Source: Dryocola sp. LX212 (GTDB lineage Bacteria; Pseudomonadota; Gammaproteobacteria; Enterobacterales; Enterobacteriaceae). Taken from it: a DNA stretch of 64,000 nt. Below are positions 8,844-15,591 of this stretch, piece after piece. A model generated the notes under the pieces. The model was not told where the DNA came from. It saw nothing but the letters and a program-made list of their open reading frames with translations, and made no database searches. Made by a program: the position numbers and the translations under genes. Numbering within the stretch: the stretch's first letter is position 1; each line of letters starts with the position of its first letter. Location: contig CP167917.1 in the NCBI GenBank assembly GCA_041504365.1, forward strand, positions 2,356,001 through 2,420,000, written 5' to 3'.

Positions 8844-9576
8844 ATCGATCAGCTATGCCATTGTGGCAACATTTGTCCTCGCCGGAATGGTAAAAGGGGT
8901 AACCGGTATGGGTCTGCCAACGGTGGCTATGGGGATTCTTGGCTCTTTAATCTCTCCCGTAGCGGCGGCGGGAATGCTGTTGCTCCCCTCTTTTCTGACC
9001 AACCTGTTCCAGCTCTGCGAAGGAGGAGATCTTAAGCGGCTGCTTTTCCGGCTGTGGCCGATGATGCTGATGATTGTCTGCGCCACGCTCGGCGGTAGCG
9101 TCTGGCTGGCCTCTGGGAGCAATAAACTCACCACCTGCGCCCTGGGCATCGCCCTGGTGTCTTATGCCCTGTGGACTTTATTCGCACGTCCGCTGCGCGT
9201 TTCTCCCCGCCATGAAAAATGGCTCGGCCCGCTGATCGGGCTCCTGACCGGGCTTCTGACGGGCGGCACGGGCGTATTTGTTATTCCGGCGGTGCCCTAT
9301 ATTCAGTCTCTCGGCCTTGAACGGGATGAGTTAGTCCAGGCGCTGGGGCTTTCCTTCACATTTTCAACGCTGGCGCTGGCGGGAGGATTGTGGTGGCACG
9401 GCGCGCTTCACTCCATCTCCCCGGCAACCTCTGCAATAGCCGTAGTGGCGGCTTTGGTTGGCCTGTTCGCCGGGCAGCGCATCCGCAAACGTATCAGCCC
9501 GTTGACCTTCAAACGCGGCTTCCTTATCTGCTTACTATTGCTTGGCGGTGACATGGTTCTGCGCGCCGCGTTTTAA
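8836..9576 (+). CDS. TauE/SafE family anion exporter
   Basis: 246-aa inner-membrane protein with about eight hydrophobic segments in two repeats, each starting with a KG-x-TGMG / LLTGLLTGGTG motif typical of the TauE/SafE (sulfite/organosulfonate exporter) family. ATG 8836 overlaps the monooxygenase stop by 8 bases. The neighbouring rhodanese hints at a sulfur-related role for the cluster, but that is inference; the transported ion cannot be read from the sequence. Confidence 0.88.
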   Translation: MTESISYAIVATFVLAGMVKGVTGMGLPTVAMGILGSLISPVAAAGMLLLPSFLTNLFQLCEGGDLKRLLFRLWPMMLMIVCATLGGSVWLASGSNKLTTCALGIALVSYALWTLFARPLRVSPRHEKWLGPLIGLLTGLLTGGTGVFVIPAVPYIQSLGLERDELVQALGLSFTFSTLALAGGLWWHGALHSISPATSAIAVVAALVGLFAGQRIRKRISPLTFKRGFLICLLLLGGDMVLRAAF

Positions 9577-9966
9577 TCACGCAAATTCAAAGCCCTCGTC
9601 GGCCCAACCGGTGATGCCGCCGATCATGATTTTGACCGGGCGTCCCATGCGCGCCAGCTTCAGGGCTGCCCGGTCGGCCCCGTTACAGTGTGGTCCGGCA
9701 CAGTAGACCACGAACAGCGTATCGGCCGGCCACTCGGCCATGCGCTCCACGGTCATATCCCGGTGCCGCAGATGCAGCGCGCCGGGGATATGGCGGCGGT
9801 TAAATGCCTCTGGCGTGCCCACGACATGCAAAAGCACGAAATCCATATCCCCTTCTGTCATTGAGCTGTGCACATCGTCACAGTCGGTTTCCAGAGTCAG
9901 ACGCTGCAAAAAATGGGCGGCGGCGATTTCTGGTGCGGCGGGTGTATATTCAGTTACGTAGCTCAT
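9577..9966 (-). CDS. single-domain rhodanese (sulfurtransferase-like)
   Basis: 129-aa rhodanese domain. The catalytic loop YCAGPHCNGADRAA carries the predicted persulfide cysteine, and the N-terminal part has the usual VDVR-like region replaced by LLHVVGTPEAFNRRHIPGALHL. I chose ATG 9966 because GAGGAG precedes it; a longer frame to 10038 adds an unlikely extension. It converges end to end with the TauE/SafE gene and is divergent from ftrA, the arrangement seen for ftrA in other enterobacteria. Confidence 0.88.
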   Translation of the reverse strand: MSYVTEYTPAAPEIAAAHFLQRLTLETDCDDVHSSMTEGDMDFVLLHVVGTPEAFNRRHIPGALHLRHRDMTVERMAEWPADTLFVVYCAGPHCNGADRAALKLARMGRPVKIMIGGITGWADEGFEFA

Positions 9967-10015
9967 GGGCTGCTCCTCAGTAGGTGTGCCAACACTATAG
10001 TGCTCGGCTGCCTTG

Positions 10016-10043
10016 TTGACAGGTGGCAGGAATGCCATATAGC
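10016..10043 (+). promoter_or_regulatory. ftrA promoter with palindrome between -35 and -10
   Basis: A perfect -35 box TTGACA (10016-10021), a 16-base spacer and TATAGC (10038-10043). The spacer holds the palindrome TGGCA-GGAA-TGCCA (10024-10037), so a bound regulator would block this promoter. A second palindrome, CACTATAGTG at 9993-10002, lies on the rhodanese side and contains a TATAGT -10-like box for the minus strand. FtrA autoregulation is inferred. Confidence 0.6.
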
Positions 10044-10078
10044 GTGAACATCATGCCAAATTCACTTCGGAACATTTC

Positions 10079-11041
10079 ATGAATAATACGCTGGTTGTTG
10101 CCCTGGCCTATGACGGCCTCTGTACTTTTGAGTTTGGGGTTGCGGTGGAGATTTTCGGGCTGGCTCGCCCGGAAATGGGCGACGACTGGTATCGTTTTGC
10201 CGTCGCGGGTATCGAACAGGGTGAATTAAGGGCGACCGGAGGCATACGCTTTGCGGTAGATGGAGGCCTTGATCTGCTGGAACAAGCCGGAACAATCATA
10301 ATACCCGGCTGGCGTGGGGCCGACGCGCCCGTTCCACCAGATCTGTGTGCGGCTCTGATTGCGGCGCATAATCGCGGTGCCAGGCTTTTGACTATCTGCT
10401 CTGGCGTGTTTGTTCTGGCCGCCGCGGGCCTGCTGGACAACCAGCGGGCCACGACCCACTGGCGCTATACCGATCTGCTCCAGCAGCGCTATCCGAACAT
10501 CCAGGTAACGCCAGACGTACTTTATATTGATAACGGCAGCGTACTTACTTCTGCCGGTAGCGCAGCGGGAATCGACCTGTGTTTACACCTGGTTCGTCGG
10601 GATTATGGCAGCGCGGCGGCAAACAGTGTCGCTCGTCGTCTGGTGGTCCCTCCCCACCGCGACGGTGGTCAGGCACAGTTTATTGAGCAGGCGGTTCCCG
10701 TTGCCTATGAGAGCCATCGCCTGGGTCCACTCTTTGATTATCTGCATGCTAACCTGGCCCGGCTGCACAGCGTTGCCAGCATGGCAAAATTTGTCGGCAT
10801 GAGCCCGCGTACCTTTTTGCGTCGTTTCGAAGCGGCTACCGGCACCACACCGGCAAAATGGCTCCTTGCCGCTCGTTTAGCCCGCTGCCGTGATTTATTA
10901 GAAAACAGCAGTGCTTCCGTTGAGAAAATTGCAGAGCTGACGGGATTTGGCAGCGCGGCGACGTTACGCCATCACTTTCGTAAACAGCTTGCCACCAGCC
11001 CCGCGGCCTGGCGAAAAATATTTACTTCAACCGGCGAATAG
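10079..11041 (+). CDS. ftrA: transcriptional regulator FtrA (GlxA family)
   Basis: 320-aa regulator. Residues 1-190 form a DJ-1/PfpI (amidotransferase-like) domain with the nucleophile-elbow-like TICSGVFVLAAAGLL, and residues about 215-315 an AraC-type pair of helix-turn-helices (SVASMAKFVGMSPRTFLRRF, VEKIAELTGFGSAATLRHHF). This architecture and the divergent rhodanese gene identify FtrA. Its effector is not established. It lies 112 bp from the rhodanese start and probably regulates it and itself. Confidence 0.9.
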   Translation: MNNTLVVALAYDGLCTFEFGVAVEIFGLARPEMGDDWYRFAVAGIEQGELRATGGIRFAVDGGLDLLEQAGTIIIPGWRGADAPVPPDLCAALIAAHNRGARLLTICSGVFVLAAAGLLDNQRATTHWRYTDLLQQRYPNIQVTPDVLYIDNGSVLTSAGSAAGIDLCLHLVRRDYGSAAANSVARRLVVPPHRDGGQAQFIEQAVPVAYESHRLGPLFDYLHANLARLHSVASMAKFVGMSPRTFLRRFEAATGTTPAKWLLAARLARCRDLLENSSASVEKIAELTGFGSAATLRHHFRKQLATSPAAWRKIFTSTGE

Positions 11042-11049
11042 TTTACAGC

Positions 11050-11084
11050 CGGTTAGCTCTTGTTTAACTTGTGTCCACTAATAT
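11050..11084 (+). promoter_or_regulatory. PhoP box and -10 of mgtS
   Basis: Direct repeat CGGTTA-N5-TGTTTA at 11050-11066 (PhoP consensus half-site T/G-GTTTA), followed after exactly 12 bases by a -10 box TAATAT (11079-11084). The 12-base distance is the class I PhoP promoter arrangement. Predicts induction by low magnesium. Confidence 0.8.
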
Positions 11085-11156
11085 TGTGGCACTCAACTGA
11101 GTCATTTAATTAACGAGAGGTATTTCTATCGAAATGCGCAGCAAAGAGGAATAAAT

Positions 11157-11252
11157 ATGCTGGGAAATATGAACGTATTTATGGCCGTACTGGGAATTAT
11201 TGTCTTTTCCGGTTTTCTGGCCGCTTATCTGAGCCATAAATGGGATGACTAA
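11157..11252 (+). CDS. mgtS: small membrane protein MgtS
   Basis: 31-aa inner-membrane protein, one transmembrane helix. The translation (start MLGNMNVFMAVLG, end LSHKWDD) matches E. coli MgtS (formerly YneM) at all but about two positions. MgtS is made under magnesium limitation and, from published work, stabilises the MgtA magnesium importer and interacts with PitA. An AGAGGA ribosome site lies just upstream. A PhoP box precedes the gene, an intrinsic terminator follows it, and the MgrR-type RNA converges on it. Too short for routine gene callers. Confidence 0.95.
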   Translation: MLGNMNVFMAVLGIIVFSGFLAAYLSHKWDD

Positions 11253-11280
11253 TGAACGGTGATGCTCCCCCACCAACACG

Positions 11281-11316
11281 GCCCCTCGCAGATGCAAATC
11301 TCGGGGGGCTTTTTTA
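11281..11316 (+). terminator. mgtS terminator
   Basis: Long stem GCCCCTCG with CGGGGGGC (11281-11288 / 11302-11309), extended inside by AGAT/ATCT, followed by six T. It ends the mgtS transcript 29 bases after the stop codon. Confidence 0.88.
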
Positions 11317-11324
11317 TGGCGACG

Positions 11325-11422
11325 AAAAAAAACCGCCACTCTGGTGACGGTTCAAGATGCATGGATAGATTTTATTTTTGTTCGCTGAGCCTGCTGTTTT
11401 ATTAAGCGCAGACTTCAGATGA
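11325..11422 (-). ncRNA. mgrR: MgrR-type PhoP-regulated small RNA
   Basis: Minus-strand transcript predicted from about 11422 to 11325, close to 98 nt, the published size of E. coli MgrR. It has its own PhoP box and -10 just upstream and ends in an intrinsic terminator (AACCG...CGGTT stem, 11331-11352) followed by eight U. In E. coli, MgrR is PhoP-dependent, adjacent to yneM/mgtS, Hfq-binding, and represses eptB and ygdQ. The call rests on position, promoter and size; I did not match the body sequence base by base, and target pairing was not tested. Confidence 0.75.
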
Positions 11423-11427
11423 CTCTC

Positions 11428-11462
11428 AAAATAGCCCGTCTGACCTCAACCTTGCCTAAACG
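11428..11462 (-). promoter_or_regulatory. PhoP box and -10 of the mgrR-type RNA
   Basis: On the minus strand CGTTTA-N5-GGTTGA (11462-11446), each half 5/6 to the PhoP consensus, then exactly 12 bases and a -10 box TATTTT (11433-11428). Same geometry as the mgtS promoter 380 bp away on the other strand. Confidence 0.78.
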
Positions 11463-11608
11463 AAAGGCGTGAATACGCTTAATATTGCTGCTTGCCGCCT
11501 GGCACCTTGTCGGTCATTATCATTGTGTTACGTTTGTTCATCATTCGACAGAGTTGTTTAGGGGATGATACGGTCATATCAGCACAAAAATTTTAACAGG
11601 TGAAAGTT

Positions 11609-11980
11609 ATGCGTAAGTCGAAAGTTGTAATGCTGTCCGTCCTTCTGATGACGCTGCCCGTTGCTTTTTCAGCACAGGCCTACGGTGAACCGGCAAAAGC
11701 CGCCACGCCAAAAACCGCAGCCACTCCCAAAACTAACGACCCTTCTTCTTTTGAGCTAAAAGAGTTTTTTGCTGACTATAAGCACTTTGCTATTGGCGAC
11801 GTTGTGCCGGACCTGTATCGCACTAAACCTTATCAGATAGACGCCTGGCAGATCCGCCACCTTCCTGCGCCTGAAGCAGGCAGCCACTGGACCTATATGG
11901 GCGGCAACTACGTGCTGATTACCGATGCGGAAGGGAAAATTGTGCGTGCCGTTAAAGGCGAAATTTTCTACGGTAACTAA
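11609..11980 (+). CDS. RcnB family periplasmic protein
   Basis: 123-aa exported protein: signal peptide (residues 1-24, AQA cleavage), an Ala/Thr/Lys/Pro-rich linker with the repeat AATPKT, and a C-terminal RcnB-like domain (YRTKPYQIDAWQIRHLPAPEAGSHW, then GGNYVLI). RcnB of E. coli is a periplasmic protein needed for nickel and cobalt homeostasis; this protein may not do the same, as its N-terminal metal-ligand region is unlike RcnB. ATG 11609 is chosen over GTG 11600, which lies inside the AGGTGA ribosome site. Confidence 0.8.
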   Translation: MRKSKVVMLSVLLMTLPVAFSAQAYGEPAKAATPKTAATPKTNDPSSFELKEFFADYKHFAIGDVVPDLYRTKPYQIDAWQIRHLPAPEAGSHWTYMGGNYVLITDAEGKIVRAVKGEIFYGN

Positions 11981-11988
11981 TTCGAAAT

Positions 11989-12016
11989 AATAACCCCGAA
12001 CGCTCGGGGTTATTTT
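11989..12016. terminator. bidirectional intrinsic terminator
   Basis: Eleven-bp perfect stem (AATAACCCCGA 11989-11999 with TCGGGGTTATT 12004-12014) and 4-nt loop, with T runs usable on both strands, between two converging genes. Confidence 0.9.
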
Positions 12017-12309
12017 CAGGCGCTGCGCATCGCTTTTATTTTCGAATAGCCATATTCAAATATAAGATCCGTAGTGCACATAAAGACGATCACGTCTCCA
12101 GCGCCGCACTCCTCCAGCGTACTGTTTAATTCCGCGTCAAAATCTTTTGTTAATACCGGCATCAGCATCTGCATATCGCCCGGATAATCTTCGTCCTCGT
12201 CCGGCGGCATATGCTCAATTTGTGAGCCACGGACTACGTAGATGAGGACGTTTTTCTCGTTAAATGTTACCGGGGCGCGCAGATGCTTGCCAATGGGGTG
12301 CTTTGCCAT
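12016..12309 (-). CDS. conserved-looking hypothetical protein, 97 aa
   Basis: I do not recognise this protein. It is 97 aa, with no signal peptide or membrane segment, an acidic patch PPDEDEDYPGD near the middle and two cysteines in ECGAGDVIVFMC. The ribosome site AGGGAAC precedes ATG 12309. The alternation of hydrophobic strands (NVLIYVVRG, DVIVFMCTTDLIFEYGY) suggests a small soluble alpha/beta fold. It converges on the RcnB-like gene through a shared terminator and lies downstream of feaB on the same strand, separated by a hairpin at 12362-12395. Confidence 0.7.
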   Translation of the reverse strand: MAKHPIGKHLRAPVTFNEKNVLIYVVRGSQIEHMPPDEDEDYPGDMQMLMPVLTKDFDAELNSTLEECGAGDVIVFMCTTDLIFEYGYSKIKAMRSA

Positions 12310-12361
12310 GGAGTTCCCTTATTCGTATGCGCGAACGTGCGCGGTTATCCCAGCGAAATAT

Positions 12362-12395
12362 ACCTGCCAAATCGACGCGGGTCGACCAGGCAGGT
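12362..12395 (-). terminator. structured hairpin downstream of feaB
   Basis: Nested inverted repeats ACCTGCC/GGCAGGT (12362-12368, 12389-12395) and TCGAC/GTCGA (12372-12376, 12381-12385). The U-run is weak, so termination efficiency is uncertain. Confidence 0.45.
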
Positions 12396-12407
12396 GCCAG
12401 ATGCCGA

Positions 12408-13907
12408 TTAATAACGCACGCAGATAGATTTTGTTTCCGTGTAGGCTTCCAGCCAGTCCGGGCCGAAATCTCTGCCCGTACCTGACTGTTTCATGCCGCC
12501 AAACGGCATGTTGGCGTCGATCAGCGTATGGCTGTTAACCCAGACGGTGCCTGCCTGAATGCGCGAAGTGTAGCTCATCGCCGCCTGCAGGTTGCTGGTC
12601 CACAGACTCGCCGTCAGGCCGTATTCAGTGTCGTTCGCCAGCCGCAACGCCTCTTCCGCATCGCTGACGCGCACCAGATTTACCACCGGGCCAAACACCT
12701 CTTCCTGGTTCAGCCGCAGTTCGGCGGACGGGTTAACCACCAGCGTCGGCGGAACGTAATATCCCCCGTTTTTCGGGCCAGCGTTGCCGGTTATCAGCTC
12801 CGCATTATGCTGCTGGGCGTCAATCAGGTAATCGGCCACTTTTTGCTGATGCCCTTTCGAGACCAGCGGATTGATGTGCGTGGCCGTATCCATGCCCGCA
12901 CCTACGGAAAGAGATTTTACCGCCAGCTCAAAGTCGCCGACCAGCGAATCGAACAGCGGAGATTCAATATAGATGCGCGAGCTGGCGGCGCAGACCTGCC
13001 CCTGGTTGAGGAAGCTGCCCGCCATCAGCCCTTCAATAACCATTGCCGGATCGGCATCCTTCAGCACAATGGCCGGGTTCTTACCGCCCAGCTCCAGCGT
13101 GACGCGAGTTAAGCGGTCTGCCGCTGCCCGCGCGATGCCTTTGCCCGTCGCGGTCGAGCCGGTAAAACTGACCTTAGCAATCAGGGGATGCTCCGTCAGC
13201 GCCCGTCCACAACCCGCTCCCGAGCCCGTTACTACGTTGAATACCCCATCAGGAACGCCCGCTTCGCTGGCCAGCTCTGCCATGCGTAACAAAGTCAGCG
13301 GCGTGGTTTCGGAGGGTTTCACCACGATGGAGCAGCCTGCGGCCAACGCGGGCATAACTTTCCACATGCCGATCAGCAGCGGGAAGTTCCAGGGCACAAT
13401 GCCCGCCACAACGCCGACCGGCTCTTTACGGGTCCACGCCTGGTAGCGCGCCCCTTCAGGCATCGGGATGGAAACATCCAGCGTGCGGCCACTGATTTTA
13501 GTCGTCAACCCGGCGGTGTAGCGCATCCAGTTCAGCGCACAGCCCACCTCGAAAGCACGGGAAATATTGATGGATTTCCCCTGTTCCAGCGTTTCCAGTT
13601 GCGCCATTTCTTCGGCGTTTTCTTCGAGCAGATCCGCAAAGCGCAGGAGGATTTTTTCACGCCCGGCAGGCAGCATATTGGCCCACACGCCGCTGGTAAA
13701 AGCTCGCCAGGCCGACGTTACGGCTTTATCTACGTCCCGCTCGCTGGCGTCCGCGCTGGTGGCGATTTGCAGGCCATCAGCTGGGTTAAAAACCTTTAGC
13801 CGCGCGTCGCTTGTCGACTCCTGCCAGCTTCCGTCAATATAAAGCCCGTGGTTTCTCGTCAGAAAACGCTGTACGGATCCCAGAGTGGCAACTGTTTGAG
13901 CGGACAT
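12408..13907 (-). CDS. feaB: phenylacetaldehyde dehydrogenase
   Basis: 499-aa NAD-dependent aldehyde dehydrogenase, the same length as E. coli FeaB (PadA) and similar throughout ([30 protein letters not shown], ending ETKSICVRY). It oxidises phenylacetaldehyde to phenylacetate, downstream of amine oxidase in phenethylamine and tyramine use. Catalytic cysteine is in GQVCAASSR and the activating glutamate in LELGGKNPA; the nucleotide-binding GSTATGKGI is intact. Two FeaR boxes lie upstream and feaR is divergent. The amine oxidase gene tynA, beside feaB in E. coli, is not at this locus. Confidence 0.95.
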   Translation of the reverse strand: MSAQTVATLGSVQRFLTRNHGLYIDGSWQESTSDARLKVFNPADGLQIATSADASERDVDKAVTSAWRAFTSGVWANMLPAGREKILLRFADLLEENAEEMAQLETLEQGKSINISRAFEVGCALNWMRYTAGLTTKISGRTLDVSIPMPEGARYQAWTRKEPVGVVAGIVPWNFPLLIGMWKVMPALAAGCSIVVKPSETTPLTLLRMAELASEAGVPDGVFNVVTGSGAGCGRALTEHPLIAKVSFTGSTATGKGIARAAADRLTRVTLELGGKNPAIVLKDADPAMVIEGLMAGSFLNQGQVCAASSRIYIESPLFDSLVGDFELAVKSLSVGAGMDTATHINPLVSKGHQQKVADYLIDAQQHNAELITGNAGPKNGGYYVPPTLVVNPSAELRLNQEEVFGPVVNLVRVSDAEEALRLANDTEYGLTASLWTSNLQAAMSYTSRIQAGTVWVNSHTLIDANMPFGGMKQSGTGRDFGPDWLEAYTETKSICVRY

Positions 13908-13971
13908 ATTTTCTCCTTATCATGGCTTAAAGCTTATGGCTTCCAGTCTAGTCACAGACGCCATAATTGCC

Positions 13972-14008
13972 TTTCACGTTCCTGCCAATGACTTTGCTCC
14001 CTGTGACA
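13972..14008 (-). promoter_or_regulatory. tandem FeaR boxes upstream of feaB
   Basis: Two exact matches to the FeaR site TGNCA-N8-AAA on the feaB-coding strand: TGTCA-N8-AAA (14008-13993) and TGGCA-N8-AAA (13987-13972). They are 21 bp apart, two helical turns, so two regulator molecules would bind the same face. The nearer box ends 65 bases before the feaB start. Confidence 0.8.
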
Positions 14009-14150
14009 GCCTCCGCATTTGGCGACATTGCCCGTCATTTTGGCGCCGCGCTTATCTATAGTGAATTCCTATACCAGACGCGAAAGGCTTCAACCGCATC
14101 GCGCATCCTGTAAGTATTGATAAACACATTGGCAGGCCGTGGGGGGATCA

Positions 14151-15059
14151 ATGGCGGTACCGGAAAATAAAGAACGTTTTGAGAGCTGGCTGGGGCACAT
14201 CAACCGGGCCTGCGGGCATTTTGCCGGGCAGCTGCTGGATGAGGGTTTCCGCGGTACGCTTGAGGAACACCATGCCAATGACATGAAGCTGAGCGTGGTA
14301 GATATCGCCCATGCACGGCTGTTCCGTACCCAGCATGAGGTCAGCCGCAGCAACGACGCCTGGTTCTATACGGTTTTCCAGCTGGAGGGGGAAGCGGTGA
14401 TGGAACAAGGCGGCAGCCAGGCCGTGATGCGCCGGGGGGATATTACGCTCATCGACGCCTCCCGCCCCAGCAGTTTCATCTATTCACAGCGCGCCAGGCA
14501 GGTTTCGCTGCTGGTGCCGCGCCATCTGGTTGAACAGAACCTGCGCAGCGGCGATATCCCCTGCGCAAGGCGCCTGAATGGTGAGATGCCCGTGGTTCAG
14601 CTGAGCCAGCGTCTGCTGCATGAAAGCATGCAGAGTCCGGATCTTAACGCCTGCGAAAGTGAGGCCGCGCTGGAAGCGATAATCTGCCTGCTGCGGCCGG
14701 TGCTGCAGATACGGGATGCCACTGTCTCTAAAAAAGAAAGGCAGCTCGCGCGGGTCATGGCGCTGATCGATAACAATATTCAGTCGGAGGCTTTACGCCC
14801 GGGGTGGATTGCCGGCGAGGCGGGAATGTCGGTGCGCAGCCTCTACCGCATGTTCGCGGATAAAGGCCTGGTGGTTGCGCAGTACATCAGGAATCGCCGC
14901 CTGGACTTGTGCGCCCAGGCCTTACGCACCGCCTGCGCCAGCGAAAAACTTGCGGGGATCGGCTACAGCTGGGGCTTTACCGATCACAGCCACTTTTCCA
15001 CCGCCTTTAAGCTGCGCTTTGGCGTGTCGCCGGGTGAATACCGTAAGAGGTGGCAATAG
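14151..15059 (+). CDS. feaR: transcriptional activator FeaR (AraC family)
   Basis: 302-aa activator, close to the 301 aa of E. coli FeaR. An N-terminal cupin-like sensing domain (FYTVFQLEGEAVMEQGG, RRGDITLIDASRPSSF) is followed by the AraC DNA-binding domain with the highly conserved stretch GMSVRSLYRMFADKGLVVAQ and a second HTH ending FGVSPGEYRKRW. It activates feaB in response to aromatic amines or their aldehydes. ATG 14151, after a purine-rich GGGGGGA, gives the family N-terminus; GTG 14139 is the alternative. Confidence 0.93.
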   Translation: MAVPENKERFESWLGHINRACGHFAGQLLDEGFRGTLEEHHANDMKLSVVDIAHARLFRTQHEVSRSNDAWFYTVFQLEGEAVMEQGGSQAVMRRGDITLIDASRPSSFIYSQRARQVSLLVPRHLVEQNLRSGDIPCARRLNGEMPVVQLSQRLLHESMQSPDLNACESEAALEAIICLLRPVLQIRDATVSKKERQLARVMALIDNNIQSEALRPGWIAGEAGMSVRSLYRMFADKGLVVAQYIRNRRLDLCAQALRTACASEKLAGIGYSWGFTDHSHFSTAFKLRFGVSPGEYRKRWQ

Positions 15060-15062
15060 GCG

Positions 15063-15386
15063 CTACTTTTTCATCCATTGCCCGTTGATGCCACGCACAT
15101 ATTCGCCTGGAGCTGCACGCGTCACCAGCTTCTGCCCGGCCAGCTTCGCCACTTCATCAACGGAAATATTATTGCTGTCGGCCAGCTGCTGGTAGTGCGC
15201 CGCCCTCGCCTCGTTGATGCTGTTCACCAGCGCCAGCGTCTCTTTATCCTGTTTGATCGGTGCGATATAGCCGCTCAGCGTTTCGCCGACCAGCCCCTGC
15301 TGCCGCGCTTCATTCAGCGTTACCGCCAGCAGCGGCTGGCTGAACAGCATCGTGCACATCAGCGCGGCTTTAAGTGTCGTTTTCAT
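15063..15386 (-). CDS. ydbL: YdbL family periplasmic protein
   Basis: 107-aa exported protein (signal peptide to about residue 22) with a DUF1318 domain: VDEVAKLAGQKLVTRAAPGEYVRGINGQWMKK is nearly E. coli YdbL. Last gene of ydbH-ynbE-ydbL; published work describes YdbL as assisting the YdbH-YnbE bridge. A GAGGGCTAAG ribosome site precedes the start, 13 bases after the ynbE stop. Confidence 0.95.
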   Translation of the reverse strand: MKTTLKAALMCTMLFSQPLLAVTLNEARQQGLVGETLSGYIAPIKQDKETLALVNSINEARAAHYQQLADSNNISVDEVAKLAGQKLVTRAAPGEYVRGINGQWMKK

Positions 15387-15399
15387 GTCTTAGCCCTCA

Positions 15400-15591
15400 T
15401 CAAAACAGATCGCTGCGGCTTTTCAGCAGGGTTTCCACGTCTTTATCGACTTTGATGTGGATCTCATGCTCGATCTTCACGTTCATGTTGATGGTGATAG
15501 GCTCTTTCGGCGCCGCCACTTCAATGCGCGGCGTACATCCCACAAGCAGTGTTGCCCCGGCAGCCAGCCCTGCGGCAGTGTAAAATCTCAT
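15400..15591 (-). CDS. ynbE: outer-membrane lipoprotein YnbE
   Basis: 63-aa lipoprotein with lipobox LLVGC (acylated Cys about residue 19) and a mature part (TPRIEVAAPKEPITINMNVK, then KDVETLL-SRSDLF) almost identical to E. coli YnbE. It is reported to complete an intermembrane bridge with YdbH by beta-strand pairing at the outer membrane. The start overlaps the ydbH stop as ATGA, so the two are translationally coupled. Confidence 0.95.
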   Translation of the reverse strand: MRFYTAAGLAAGATLLVGCTPRIEVAAPKEPITINMNVKIEHEIHIKVDKDVETLLKSRSDLF

